Under the pieces are notes generated by a model. It saw only the letters and a program-made list of their open reading frames with translations. It ran no database searches and was not told the DNA's origin. The translations under genes were made by a program, and so were the position numbers. A DNA stretch of 64,000 nucleotides, from the NCBI RefSeq assembly GCF_026967925.1, contig NZ_JAPVBI010000003.1, positions 1,070,826 through 1,134,825 on the forward strand, read 5' to 3'. This document shows, in pieces, positions 53,128 through 64,000 of this stretch (position 1 is its first letter; each line of letters opens with the position of its first letter). The stretch is from Modestobacter sp. VKM Ac-2985 (lineage in GTDB: Bacteria > Actinomycetota > Actinomycetes > Mycobacteriales > Geodermatophilaceae).

Positions 53128-53880
53128 GTGGCCAAGGTGCTGGTGGTGGAGGACGAGGACGTCACTCGTCTGATGCTGGAATCACGTCTGCACCTGGCCG
53201 GCCACCGCGTCCGCGGCGCCGGCTCGATGGACGAGGCCCGGGCCCTGCTCGAGCACGTCTTCACCCCCGACGTCGTCATCACCGACATGTTCATGCCCGG
53301 CGGCAGCGGGCTGTCCCTGGCCTCGGCCCTGCGCCAGGACCCCATGTGGGCCGACCTCCCGCTGATCTTCCTCAGCGGCCGGGCGCTGCCCGGGGACGTC
53401 GCAGCCGGGGCCGCACTGAACGCCGCCTACCTCGCCAAGCCGGTGTCGATGACCGCCCTCACCACGGCCATCGACACCGCCCTGGTGGACACCGCCGCCG
53501 CGCGCGACGAGGCCGTGCGCGACCAGGTCGAGGGCCTCTGGGACCTGGACGACGAGGCCGAGCGCCAGCTGCACGCGAGGCTGCTCGGCACCTTCGTCGA
53601 CACCGCGCCCGAGGGGCTGTCCGCCGTCGAGGACGCCCTCCACGCCGGAGATGCCGTCGCCGTCGAGGAGACCGCCCACAAGCTGCGCGGCAGTGCCTCG
53701 ACCCTCGGCGCCGGCCCGCTGGCCGAGCTCTGCGCCACCCTGGAGGAGGCCGCCCGCGCCGGCCGGCTCCCCACCCCCGGCCCGGTGATCGGCGCGCTGC
53801 GCCGCGAGCTGGAGGTCACCTGCCGGGTCTTCACCGAACTCGCCGCCGAGCTGGCGGAACCGCTCAGCCCCGCCGCCTGA
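53128..53880 (+). CDS. Response regulator with HPt domain
   Basis: The 250-residue protein fuses a REC domain (VLVVEDEDVTRLMLESRLHL, phospho-Asp in DVVITDMFMPGG, LAKPVS with the conserved Lys) to a C-terminal HPt domain (ETAHKLRGSASTLGAGPLAE with the phospho-His). No DNA-binding output domain is present, so it acts as a relay within a phosphorelay. No histidine kinase gene is beside it. GTG 53128 is used. Confidence 0.85.
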   Translation: MAKVLVVEDEDVTRLMLESRLHLAGHRVRGAGSMDEARALLEHVFTPDVVITDMFMPGGSGLSLASALRQDPMWADLPLIFLSGRALPGDVAAGAALNAAYLAKPVSMTALTTAIDTALVDTAAARDEAVRDQVEGLWDLDDEAERQLHARLLGTFVDTAPEGLSAVEDALHAGDAVAVEETAHKLRGSASTLGAGPLAELCATLEEAARAGRLPTPGPVIGALRRELEVTCRVFTELAAELAEPLSPAA

Positions 53881-53891
53881 GAGGCCGAGTC

Positions 53892-53923
53892 CTGAGGGCC
53901 AGAGTCGCGATCTCGGCCCTCAG
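53892..53923. terminator. Hairpin with CGCGA centre after REC-HPt gene
   Basis: CTGAGGGCC pairs with GGCCCTCAG, and an inner GAG/CTC stem encloses TCGCGAT, with one bulged A. It lies between two convergent genes and suits both. Confidence 0.6.
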
Positions 53924-53950
53924 CAGGGACGAAGGCGCGACGGCGGCCCC

Positions 53951-55075
53951 TCAGGCGAGGCGCTGCCGGACCCAGTCGTGGAAGGTGCCCAGGTGGTGCT
54001 CGGCCGGCACCAGCACCCCTCCGGCCGCGTACGCCCGGGACGCCATCCCCGGCTGCGTCCGCTCGCAGGCGTCGAAGTCCTGCAGGTTCACCCGGTGGAA
54101 CAGCTCCACCGACCGGGACACGTCCTCCCCCGACTCGACCACCTCGGGCGCGTAGAGCCAGTCGCACTCCACCGTGGTGCGGTCGACGGCCAGCGGGGTC
54201 ATCCGCAGCACGATCACGTGGTCGGGCACCAGGTTCAGGAAGACGGTCGGCTTGATCGTGGCGGCGTAGTAGCGCCGGTCCTGCTCGGCGTCGATGCCCG
54301 GCAGCGCGGCGAACCCGGCGCTGCCGTCGACGGTGAAGCCCTCGGCCCCGGCGGCGAACTCCGCCCCGTGCCCGACGAAGCTCTGCGCGGCGTAGCCGCG
54401 GGCGAACTCCGGCAGCACGTCGGTGAGCTCGGGGTGGATCGTCGCGCAGTGGTAGCACTCCATGAAGTTCTCGACGATGAGCTTCCAGTTGGCCGCGACG
54501 TCGTAGCGGATCCGCCGGCCCAGCCGCAGCCCGCCGACGTCGTAGCCCTCGATCGCGGCCGGGTCGCCGAGCCGCTCGGTGACGGCGCCGCGCACGTCCT
54601 CGGCGAAGGACGGCGGGTCGTCGGCCAGGCACACCCACGCGTAGCCCAGCCACTCCTGCAGGTGCACCGGGACCAGCCCGTTGGCGACCCGGTCGACGTC
54701 GGGCATCCGGGCCAGGTTCGGGGCGGCGACCAGCGCACCGTCCAGCCCGAAGGACCAGGCGTGGTACGGGCAGCGCAGCGTCGTCCGCACCTGCCCCGAC
54801 TCCTCGGTGCACAGCTGCGCACCCCGGTGGCGGCAGACGTTGAGGAACGCCCGCAGCGCGCCGTCCCGGCCGCGCACCACCAGCACGCTCTCCCTCCCCA
54901 CCTGCACCCGGCGGAAGCTCCCGGGCGTGGGCAGCTCGTCACTGCGGACGGCGCAGGTCCACATCGCCTCGAACACCCGTTCCTGCTCCCGGGCGAACAC
55001 CGCCGGGTCGGTGTACCAGTGCCCGCCCAGCGTCGAGATCAGGCTGCTGCCGGTGGACTGCTCGAGGATCGTCAT
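53951..55075 (-). CDS. Rieske oxygenase alpha subunit, GbcA-like
   Basis: The 374-residue protein has the Rieske [2Fe-2S] ligands ([11 protein letters not shown], then RCPYHAW) and the mononuclear iron site ([16 protein letters not shown]). The length and layout match glycine betaine monooxygenase-like (GbcA/stachydrine demethylase) enzymes, which remove a methyl group as formaldehyde. Its reductase partner is not in this run. The ATG overlaps the stop of the oxidase gene upstream (four bases). Confidence 0.85.
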   Translation of the reverse strand: MTILEQSTGSSLISTLGGHWYTDPAVFAREQERVFEAMWTCAVRSDELPTPGSFRRVQVGRESVLVVRGRDGALRAFLNVCRHRGAQLCTEESGQVRTTLRCPYHAWSFGLDGALVAAPNLARMPDVDRVANGLVPVHLQEWLGYAWVCLADDPPSFAEDVRGAVTERLGDPAAIEGYDVGGLRLGRRIRYDVAANWKLIVENFMECYHCATIHPELTDVLPEFARGYAAQSFVGHGAEFAAGAEGFTVDGSAGFAALPGIDAEQDRRYYAATIKPTVFLNLVPDHVIVLRMTPLAVDRTTVECDWLYAPEVVESGEDVSRSVELFHRVNLQDFDACERTQPGMASRAYAAGGVLVPAEHHLGTFHDWVRQRLA

Positions 55076-56223
55076 CGGGTGCCCTCCAGGGCGGGCCGGC
55101 GGGGGTCGAACAGGGCGATCGGGTGCTCCGTCGCGCCCGTGGTGGCGAGGTCGGCGAGGATCTCGCCGACCACCGGGACGAACTTGAAGCCGTGCCCGGA
55201 GAAGCCGCAGGCGACGGTCACCTGCGGGTGCTGCGGATGGGGTGCGATCACGAAGTGCTCGTCGGGCGTCGTGGTGTACATGCAGGTCGCCGCGGTGAGC
55301 AGCCGGCCGGGCAGCGTGGGCAACGGGCCGGCCAGGTGCTCGGCGATCGTCGCGACCTCGGCCGGGTGCACCTCGCGGTCGATGGTCTCCGGGGTGCAGA
55401 GCGAGCCGCGCCGGAAGAACGCCACCTTCGCCCCGCCGTCGGGGCCGTCGATCGCCGGGAAGCCGTAGACCTGGGTGCCGTCGGTGGCCTCGTGGATGTA
55501 GATGGGGTGCCGGTCCGGCGTCCAGCCGGCCACCCCGCCCTCGGGCTGGAACCAGTACATGACCTGCCGCTCCACCCGGAACGGGATCTCCAGCTCGGCG
55601 AGCAGCTGCGGCGCCCAGGCCCCGGGGCAGATCACCAGCGCCCCGGCGGTGTGCTCGCCCGCCGCCGTCCGCACCCGGACGCCGCCGTCCGCGGTGGCCG
55701 ACCACTCCAGCGCCGGCTCGTCGAAGTGCAGTTCGGCGCCGCGCTTCTCCGCCAGCGCCAGCTGCGCGGCGACGGTGGCCTCGGGCCGGGCGAAGCCGGC
55801 GGCGGCCTCGAACAGCCCCACCTCGTCCTCGGCCGGGCTCAGCATCGGGAACCGACTCCGGACCTCCGCCGCGTCCAGCAGCTCGTGCGCCAGCCCCCAC
55901 TCCTGCGCCGCGCGCAGGCTGCCGGCCACCGTCCGGCTGTCCGGCCGGCCGAGGAACACCCCGCCGGTGCGCACCAGCACGTCGGAGCCGGAGTCGGCGC
56001 AGAGCTCGTCCCACAGCTCGTAGGCGCGCAGCAGCAGCGGCACGTAGGCGGGGTCCTCGAAGTAGGCCTGCCGGGTGATCCGGGAACCACCGTGGCTGGA
56101 GCCCTGGTCGTGCGCGGGGCCGAACCGCTCCAGCCCGAGCACCCGCTGCCCGCGGGCGGCCAGCTGTGCGGCCGCGGCGCTGCCCATGCCGCCCAGGCCG
56201 AGGACGATCACGTCGTGGGTCAT
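55072..56223 (-). CDS. Monomeric sarcosine oxidase/N-methyltryptophan oxidase-like
   Basis: The 383-residue FAD enzyme has the GxGxxG cofactor site ([20 protein letters not shown]), the [13 protein letters not shown] loop, and the covalent-flavin Cys region [16 protein letters not shown] followed by [15 protein letters not shown]. These are hallmarks of monomeric sarcosine oxidase and SolA. It oxidises N-methyl groups of amino acids, releasing formaldehyde and H2O2. It is transcribed just after the dimethylglycine oxidase-like gene (1-base gap). Confidence 0.88.
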   Translation of the reverse strand: MTHDVIVLGLGGMGSAAAAQLAARGQRVLGLERFGPAHDQGSSHGGSRITRQAYFEDPAYVPLLLRAYELWDELCADSGSDVLVRTGGVFLGRPDSRTVAGSLRAAQEWGLAHELLDAAEVRSRFPMLSPAEDEVGLFEAAAGFARPEATVAAQLALAEKRGAELHFDEPALEWSATADGGVRVRTAAGEHTAGALVICPGAWAPQLLAELEIPFRVERQVMYWFQPEGGVAGWTPDRHPIYIHEATDGTQVYGFPAIDGPDGGAKVAFFRRGSLCTPETIDREVHPAEVATIAEHLAGPLPTLPGRLLTAATCMYTTTPDEHFVIAPHPQHPQVTVACGFSGHGFKFVPVVGEILADLATTGATEHPIALFDPRRPALEGTR

Positions 56224-56224
56224 G

Positions 56225-58789
<2,565 letters not shown>

Positions 58790-58845
58790 TCACAGCGCTG
58801 GAACAAGCGACCGCGGAGCGTGCACGCGAATGGAACGTGCGCCCC

Positions 58846-59610
58846 TCAGCCGAGCCGGGAGGCGATCTCCGCCGCCGCACCGCACACCTGCTCGGCGACC
58901 GCGGCGAACCGTGCGGGCGGCAGCCGGTAGGCCGGGCCGGAGACGCTGAGCGCGGCCACGAGCTGCCCGTCGGCACCGCAGACCGGCGCGGCGACCGCGT
59001 TGAGCCCGGCCTCCAGCTCCCCCTCGGTGGCCGCCCAGCCCCGCTCGTGCACCTCGGCCAGCGCGGCGGCGAGCGCCTCGGCGTCGGTGATCGTCGCCTC
59101 GGTGAACCGGTCCATCGGCCCGGTGAGGACCGTGCGGGACAGCCCCGAGGGCCCGAAGGCGAGCAGCACCTTGCCGCTGGAGGTGGCGTGCAGCGGCGTC
59201 CGCCGGCCCACCCAGTTCAGCACCCCGACCGAGGCACTGCCGCGCACCTGGCTGACGTTCACCACGCTCTCCCCGTCGCGCACCGCGAGGTTGACCGCCT
59301 CGCCGAGCTCGGCGGACAGCCGCTCGCAGATCTCCCGCCCGAGCTGGGTCAGCTCCAGCTGCGCCGCGCTCGCCCCCGCCAGCCGGACGAGCGCGAAGCC
59401 CAGCCGGTAGACGCCGCGCTCACCGTCCTGCGCCACGAAGCCACGGCTCTCCAGGGTGCCGAGCAGGCGGGACGCCGTGGACTTGTGCACCCCGAGCTCC
59501 CCGGCCACCTCGGTCACGCCGGCCGTCCCCCGGCGGGCGAGCACGTCCAGGATCTCCAGCGCCCGGTCGACCGACTGGACCGGTCCGGCGGCGGTCGACT
59601 CGTTGCGCAT
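58846..59610 (-). CDS. IclR family regulator 3
   Basis: The 254-residue protein has a clear winged helix-turn-helix (VTEVAGELGVHKSTASRLLG, then TLESRGFVAQDGE) and an effector domain with LLAFGPSGLSR and ERGWAATEGELEAGLNAVAA, typical of IclR. It precedes the demethylation operon on the same strand and probably controls it through the GTTGCG repeats. The start is ATG 59610. Confidence 0.9.
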   Translation of the reverse strand: MRNESTAAGPVQSVDRALEILDVLARRGTAGVTEVAGELGVHKSTASRLLGTLESRGFVAQDGERGVYRLGFALVRLAGASAAQLELTQLGREICERLSAELGEAVNLAVRDGESVVNVSQVRGSASVGVLNWVGRRTPLHATSSGKVLLAFGPSGLSRTVLTGPMDRFTEATITDAEALAAALAEVHERGWAATEGELEAGLNAVAAPVCGADGQLVAALSVSGPAYRLPPARFAAVAEQVCGAAAEIASRLG

Positions 59611-59740
59611 GAGGCGACCCTAGGGGCGGGGTCACCCCCGCCCCGGACCGCGTGAGCGGTGCCCGGGATCGCCACCACGGGCCTGGCCTGGTGGGATGGG
59701 GCGTCCCGGACCCGCCGGGCAGGGCACCAGGAGGAGACGC

Positions 59741-61336
59741 ATGCACCCGGACGGTCAGCTCCTGGGCGGGCGCTACGAGCTCACCTCGCTGATCGCCACC
59801 GGCGGCATGGGCCAGGTCTGGCAGGCCCGCGACACGGTCCTCGAGCGGGACGTCGCGGTGAAGGTGCTGCGCAGCGAGTACACCGGCGACCCGACGTTCC
59901 TGGCCCGCTTCCGGGCCGAGGCCCAGCTCGCCGCCCGCCTGGTGCACCCGAACATCGCCACCCTGTTCGACTACGGCGAGATCCCACCCGCCGGCCCGCG
60001 CGACGAGCACCTCGCCTACCTGGTGATGGAGCTGGTGCGCGGCGAGTCGCTGCCGACCCTGCTGCGCCGCGACGGCCGACTCAGCCCCGAACGGACCCTG
60101 GACGTGCTGCGGCAGAGCGCCGCCGGCCTGGCCGCCGCGCACGCCACCGGCGTCGTGCACCGCGACGTCAAGCCCGGCAACGTGCTCATCGGCGCCGACG
60201 GCACCGTCAAGATCACCGACTTCGGGGTCGCCGTCTCCGGCTCCACCGTGCCGCTCACCCAGACCGGCCAGGTCATCGGCACCCCGCACTACCTCTCTCC
60301 CGAGCAGGCCCAGGGCGAGCGGGCCACCGCGGCCAGCGACGTCTACGCCCTCGGCATCGTCGGCTACGAGTGCCTGGCCGGCCATCACGCGTTCGACGCC
60401 GAGAGCTCGCTGCAGGTCGCGCTCATGCAGATCCGGGACGACGCAGCTCCCCTGCCGGACGACGTCCCGGCGCCGGTGCGCCAGCTCGTTGCCGCGGCGA
60501 TGGTCAAGGACCCGGCCCAGCGCTTCCCCGACGCCGCCGCCTTCGGCGCCGCGATCGACGACGTGCGCGCCGGCCGACCGCTGCAGCCGACCGACCGCAC
60601 GACCGTGCTCCCCGCAGCCGGTGGCGGAGCACCGTCGCCGAGCACGCGGGTCATGCCCGCGGTCGGCGGGGCCGCGACGGCCGTCGGGGTGGGTGCTGCC
60701 GGCGTCGGTGCCGGCGCAGCCGGACCGGGTCCCGAACGGGCGCGGGAGGGCAGGCGCCGACGACTGCTGTTGCCACTGCTCGGTGCGCTCATCGCGGCCG
60801 CCCTCGTCGTCGCCGGGTTCCAGCTGCTCGGCGACGACGCGACGGACACCTCCACCACGACACCGACGACGAGCGCCGAGCAGACCGCCCCGACCACGTC
60901 CACCGCCGAGGAGACCACCGCCCCCAGTGCGGTGCTGGTCGAGGTGGACCCCGACGACTACCTGGGCCGGCGGATCGGCGACGTCGAGGCCGACCTGATC
61001 GGGCTCGGCCTGTCCGTCCGCGCCGTCCCGCAGCAGACGGCCGACGCCGACGAGGGCGCGGTGCTCGCCGTCTCCCCGGCCGGCGAGCTGGCCGAGGGGG
61101 CCGTCGTCACCGTCACCTACGCCACCGCGCCGCCCACCCCGACCCCCACCTCCAGCCCCACCGACGACGGCGACGAGGACGAGCCCGACGAGGGCGGTGG
61201 GAACGGCACCGGAGGTGGCGGGAGCGGAACCGAGGGCGGCGGGAACGGCGACCAGGGGAACCAGGGCAACGGCGACCAGGGCAACGGTGACCAGGGCAAC
61301 GGGAACGACGACGGGCAGGGCGACGGCGACGGCTGA
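59741..61336 (+). CDS. PASTA Ser/Thr protein kinase, copy 1
   Basis: The 531-residue protein has an N-terminal kinase: [13 protein letters not shown] (Gly loop), [10 protein letters not shown] (Lys), [13 protein letters not shown] (catalytic loop), ITDFGVAVS and SPEQAQGE. A linker leads to one transmembrane helix (LLLPLLGALIAAALVVAGFQ), then an extracellular single PASTA-like domain (YLGRRIGDVEADLIGLGLSV) and a Gly/Asn/Asp/Gln-rich tail with tandem repeats. The layout is PknB-like but with one PASTA. A strong GGAGGAG precedes ATG 59741. Confidence 0.92.
   Translation: MHPDGQLLGGRYELTSLIATGGMGQVWQARDTVLERDVAVKVLRSEYTGDPTFLARFRAEAQLAARLVHPNIATLFDYGEIPPAGPRDEHLAYLVMELVRGESLPTLLRRDGRLSPERTLDVLRQSAAGLAAAHATGVVHRDVKPGNVLIGADGTVKITDFGVAVSGSTVPLTQTGQVIGTPHYLSPEQAQGERATAASDVYALGIVGYECLAGHHAFDAESSLQVALMQIRDDAAPLPDDVPAPVRQLVAAAMVKDPAQRFPDAAAFGAAIDDVRAGRPLQPTDRTTVLPAAGGGAPSPSTRVMPAVGGAATAVGVGAAGVGAGAAGPGPERAREGRRRRLLLPLLGALIAAALVVAGFQLLGDDATDTSTTTPTTSAEQTAPTTSTAEETTAPSAVLVEVDPDDYLGRRIGDVEADLIGLGLSVRAVPQQTADADEGAVLAVSPAGELAEGAVVTVTYATAPPTPTPTSSPTDDGDEDEPDEGGGNGTGGGGSGTEGGGNGDQGNQGNGDQGNGDQGNGNDDGQGDGDG
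61245..61317 (+). repeat. Tandem repeat in the kinase 1 tail
   Basis: Imperfect 15-base units coding GNGDQ are repeated in the last 30 residues of the first kinase. Unit number may vary between strains by slippage; no function is evident. Confidence 0.7.
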
Positions 61337-61447
61337 GCCGCAGACCACTGCACCAGCACCCAGTTCTGCCAGCACCCGGTTCTGCAGAGCGCGCACTCCC
61401 GCCCCAGGAGTCCCACACCGCAGCGGGCGAACGGGCAGGATGTGCCG

Positions 61448-62995
61448 GTGCACCCGAACGGTCAGCTCCTCGGCGGGCGCTACGAGTTGCAGACGCTGAT
61501 CGCCTCCGGCGGCATGGGCCAGGTGTGGCAGGCCCGCGACACGGTGCTCGGCCGGGACGTCGCGGTGAAGGTGCTGCGCAGCGAGTACACCGCCAACGCC
61601 ACCTTCCTCGCCCGGTTCCGCGCCGAGGCCCAGCACTCCGCCGGGCTGGTGCACCCGCACATCGCCACGCTGTTCGACTACGGCGAGGTGCTGCCCGACG
61701 CCTCCCCCCGCGGCGAGCACCTCGCCTACCTGGTGATGGAGCTGGTCCGTGGCGAGTCGCTGGCGACGCTGCTGCGCCGTGAGCGGCGACTGTCCCCGGA
61801 CCGCACGCTGCGGGTGCTCCGGCAGTGCGCCGCCGGGCTGGCCGCCGCGCACGCCGCCGCCGTCGTCCACCGGGACGTGAAGCCGGGCAACGTCCTGCTC
61901 GCCGACGACGGCGGGGTCAAGCTCACCGACTTCGGGGTGGCCGTCTCCGCCACCAGTGTGCCGCTGACCGTCACCGGCGAGGTCGTCGGCACGGCCCACT
62001 ACCTCTCCCCCGAGCAGGCCAGCGGCACCCGCGCCACCCCGGCCAGCGACGTCTACGCCCTCGGGCTGGTGGGCTACGAGTGCTTGGCCGGGTACCGAGG
62101 CTTCGACGGTGGGGACGCGGTGGAGGTCGCGCTCCGACGGATCCGCGAGGTTCCGCCGCCGCTGCCCGACGACGTCCCGGCGCCGGTGCGCGCGCTGATC
62201 GACCGGGCCATCGCCAAGGACCCCGCCGACCGGTTCGCCGACGGCGCCGCCCTCCGCGCCGCCATCGACGACGTCCTGGCCGGCCGGCCGGTCGGCGGGC
62301 CGGACCCCGAGCCGCGCACGGCGGTGATGCCCGCGATCCGGACGGCGGAGTTCCCGGCGGTGCGGACGCCGGCCCCGCTGCCGCCCTTCCCGGCGACCCA
62401 GGGCTACGCGCTCCCCCCGGCCGAGGACGAGGACGACCTCGACGCCGAGCCCGGACGCCGCCGTCGCTGGCCGTTCCTGGTCGCCACCCTGCTCGCCTTC
62501 CTGGTCGCGATGGGGAGCACCTTCGGCCTGCTCCAGCTCGCCACCGACCGCGCGGACCCGCAGCCCGTCGCCCAGCCGGCCCCCACCGCCGCACCGGCGC
62601 CCCCGAGCGAGCCGGTGGTGCAGCTGGTCTCGCTGTCGACGGTGGACTACGTGGGCCGACCCGTGGCCGAGGTGCAGGCCGAGCTGGTCGAGCGGGGGCT
62701 CGTCCCGACGCTGCGACCCCTGCAGACCGGCGACGTCGCCGACGGGTCGGTGATCGCGCTGGACCCGGTCGGCCAGGTGCTGCCGGGGGCCGCGGTGACC
62801 CTCACCCACGCGGTCGCCCCGCCACCGCCACCGCCACCACCACCACCACCCGCCCCCGAGCCGGCACCCGCCCCGGCACCCGCGCCGACGCCGGCGGCCG
62901 AGCCCGCGCCGACCGAGGACGCCGAGCTGGACCGGGAGGCCATCGAGGAGGCCGTCGAGCGCTGGCGGGAGCGGCGCCGGGACCGGGACGACTGA
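61448..62995 (+). CDS. PASTA Ser/Thr protein kinase, copy 2
   Basis: The 515-residue protein is a paralogue of the preceding kinase, nearly identical across the kinase core ([35 protein letters not shown]). One transmembrane helix ([20 protein letters not shown]) is followed by a PASTA-like domain ([20 protein letters not shown]), a poly-Pro stretch, a Pro/Ala-rich linker and a charged coiled end ([18 protein letters not shown]), unlike the Gly/Asn tail of copy 1. GTG 61448 aligns with the ATG of copy 1; GTG 61442 is two codons upstream. Confidence 0.9.
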   Translation: MHPNGQLLGGRYELQTLIASGGMGQVWQARDTVLGRDVAVKVLRSEYTANATFLARFRAEAQHSAGLVHPHIATLFDYGEVLPDASPRGEHLAYLVMELVRGESLATLLRRERRLSPDRTLRVLRQCAAGLAAAHAAAVVHRDVKPGNVLLADDGGVKLTDFGVAVSATSVPLTVTGEVVGTAHYLSPEQASGTRATPASDVYALGLVGYECLAGYRGFDGGDAVEVALRRIREVPPPLPDDVPAPVRALIDRAIAKDPADRFADGAALRAAIDDVLAGRPVGGPDPEPRTAVMPAIRTAEFPAVRTPAPLPPFPATQGYALPPAEDEDDLDAEPGRRRRWPFLVATLLAFLVAMGSTFGLLQLATDRADPQPVAQPAPTAAPAPPSEPVVQLVSLSTVDYVGRPVAEVQAELVERGLVPTLRPLQTGDVADGSVIALDPVGQVLPGAAVTLTHAVAPPPPPPPPPPPAPEPAPAPAPAPTPAAEPAPTEDAELDREAIEEAVERWRERRRDRDD

Positions 62996-63047
62996 CCACC
63001 CGACCCGACGTGTGTGGTGCGCGGTCGGATCGGGCACGCCGGATGCC

Positions 63048-63941
63048 ATGGCCGACCAGTTCACGTTCACCGACCCGACCACCCGGTACCGCACCGACGG
63101 GTTCCCCGAGCAGTCCCAGGACGCCCCGGGCCTGACCACGGACCTGCAGCCCGGTGCCGACCACGGCGAGCAGAGCTACCGCGGCACCGGCCGGCTGACC
63201 GGCCGCAAGGCACTGGTCACCGGCGCCGACTCCGGGATCGGCCGCGCCGCCGCGATCGCCTTCGCGCGGGAGGGCGCCGACGTCGTCCTCAACTACCTGC
63301 CCAGCGAGCAGACCGACGCCGAGCAGGTCGCCGAGCTGATCGAGGAGGCCGGCCAGAAGGCCGTGCTCGCCCCTGCCGACGTCTCCGACGAGGACGCCGC
63401 GCGAGCGCTGGTGCACACCGCGCTCGACCAGCTCGGCGGGCTGGACCTCATCGCCAACATCGCCGGCAAGCAGACCTACGTCGACGACCTCGCCGACGTC
63501 ACCACCGAGCAGTTCGACCGGACGTTCAAGACCAACGTCTACGCGCTGTTCTGGATCGTGCAGGAGGCGCTGCCGCACCTCCCCGCAGGTTCGACGATCA
63601 TCAACACCAGCTCCATCCAGGCGTACCAGCCCTCCCCCGGCCTGGTGGACTACGCCACCACCAAGGCCGCGATCAACACGATGAGCAAGGCGCTGGCCCA
63701 GCAGCTGGCGCCGAAGGGGATCCGGGTCAACGTGGTGGCCCCGGGCCCGTTCTGGACGCCGCTGCAGGCCTCCGGCGGCCAGCCGCCGTCGGCGTTGCCG
63801 GAGTTCGGTCAGGAGACTCCGATCGGGCGCGCCGGGCAGCCGGCCGAGCTCGGCCCGGTCTACGTCTTCCTCGCCTCCCCCGAGTCCAGCTACGTCTCCG
63901 GCGAGACCCTCAACGTCAACGGCGGGATGCCGACGCCCTGA
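63048..63941 (+). CDS. Short-chain dehydrogenase, YghA/YhdF-like
   Basis: The 297-residue SDR has an extended N-terminus ([20 protein letters not shown]) before the cofactor site ([20 protein letters not shown]), then [21 protein letters not shown] (Ser), YATTK (Tyr-x3-Lys), and [13 protein letters not shown] at the end. This extended subfamily is often stress-linked; its substrate is uncertain. Confidence 0.9.
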   Translation: MADQFTFTDPTTRYRTDGFPEQSQDAPGLTTDLQPGADHGEQSYRGTGRLTGRKALVTGADSGIGRAAAIAFAREGADVVLNYLPSEQTDAEQVAELIEEAGQKAVLAPADVSDEDAARALVHTALDQLGGLDLIANIAGKQTYVDDLADVTTEQFDRTFKTNVYALFWIVQEALPHLPAGSTIINTSSIQAYQPSPGLVDYATTKAAINTMSKALAQQLAPKGIRVNVVAPGPFWTPLQASGGQPPSALPEFGQETPIGRAGQPAELGPVYVFLASPESSYVSGETLNVNGGMPTP

Positions 63942-64000
63942 TCCGGCACCCGACGTCTCCGACCCCGACCTCAGCAGCGCGGCGTGCCGGGCGGGGTGCG

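Noticed and set aside
62821-62860. CCA trinucleotide run as a regulatory repeat
   Set aside because: It lies inside kinase 2 and simply encodes a proline-rich linker.

Overview
The window is 64 kb of very GC-rich DNA with tightly packed genes, many GTG and some TTG starts, and many 4-base ATGA/GTGA gene overlaps. Gene content (IclR and TetR regulators, PASTA Ser/Thr kinases, a PglW-type kinase, nitrile hydratase) points to an actinobacterium, most plausibly a member of the Geodermatophilaceae or a relative. That placement is inferred from style and content, not from a marker gene. I saw no rRNA, tRNA, CRISPR array or intact insertion sequence.

Region 1 (about 1-16.6 kb) is a defence and DNA-processing island, mostly on the minus strand. 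It encodes a PglW-like NERD/double-kinase protein (BREX type 2 component) whose expected partners would lie off the left edge, a DUF262/DUF1524 GmrSD-like nuclease, and a multidomain candidate modification-dependent nuclease (EVE-like, sulfur-binding-like, SRA-like, PD-(D/E)XK). A MazG-like pyrophosphohydrolase and a divergent DUF2075 nuclease/helicase follow. Next come an EEP-family nuclease, a broken gene, a translationally coupled PD-(D/E)XK plus HhH-like pair, and two copies of a small unknown gene, one killed by a one-base deletion. A PASTA-like lipoprotein and a membrane NERD protein close the region.

Region 2 (16.6-27 kb) is accessory. A four-gene cobalt-type nitrile hydratase operon is translationally coupled to a DUF1097 membrane protein. 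It is followed by a plasticity zone with a Fic protein, intact VapBC and MazEF-type pairs, a decayed VapBC copy, a VapBC footprint, a DUF2075 remnant, a GIY-YIG protein, an old yellow enzyme and a frameshifted gene.

Region 3 (26.9-40.8 kb) looks like one catabolic regulon. A SnoaL-like protein, two IclR regulators and a polyamine-type ABC importer sit beside a seven-gene, end-overlapping operon: DUF6282 hydrolase, BKACE, cupin-like protein, HpcH/HpaI aldolase, SDR, iron alcohol dehydrogenase and aldehyde dehydrogenase. The pathway is not one I recognise.

Region 4 (40.9-53.9 kb) is mostly ordinary chromosome: MFS transporter, thioesterase, NUDIX protein, a TetR/NmrA operon with a clear palindromic operator, a GGDEF-EAL protein, an LLM-type flavin oxidoreductase, a DUF4407 membrane protein, a TauABC-type importer and a REC-HPt fusion. 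Several intergenic hairpins share a CGCGA centre.

Region 5 (53.9-64 kb) holds an IclR-associated operon (dimethylglycine oxidase-like, sarcosine oxidase-like, Rieske oxygenase) that fits stepwise N-demethylation of glycine betaine or a similar compound. It ends with tandem PASTA Ser/Thr kinases and an SDR.
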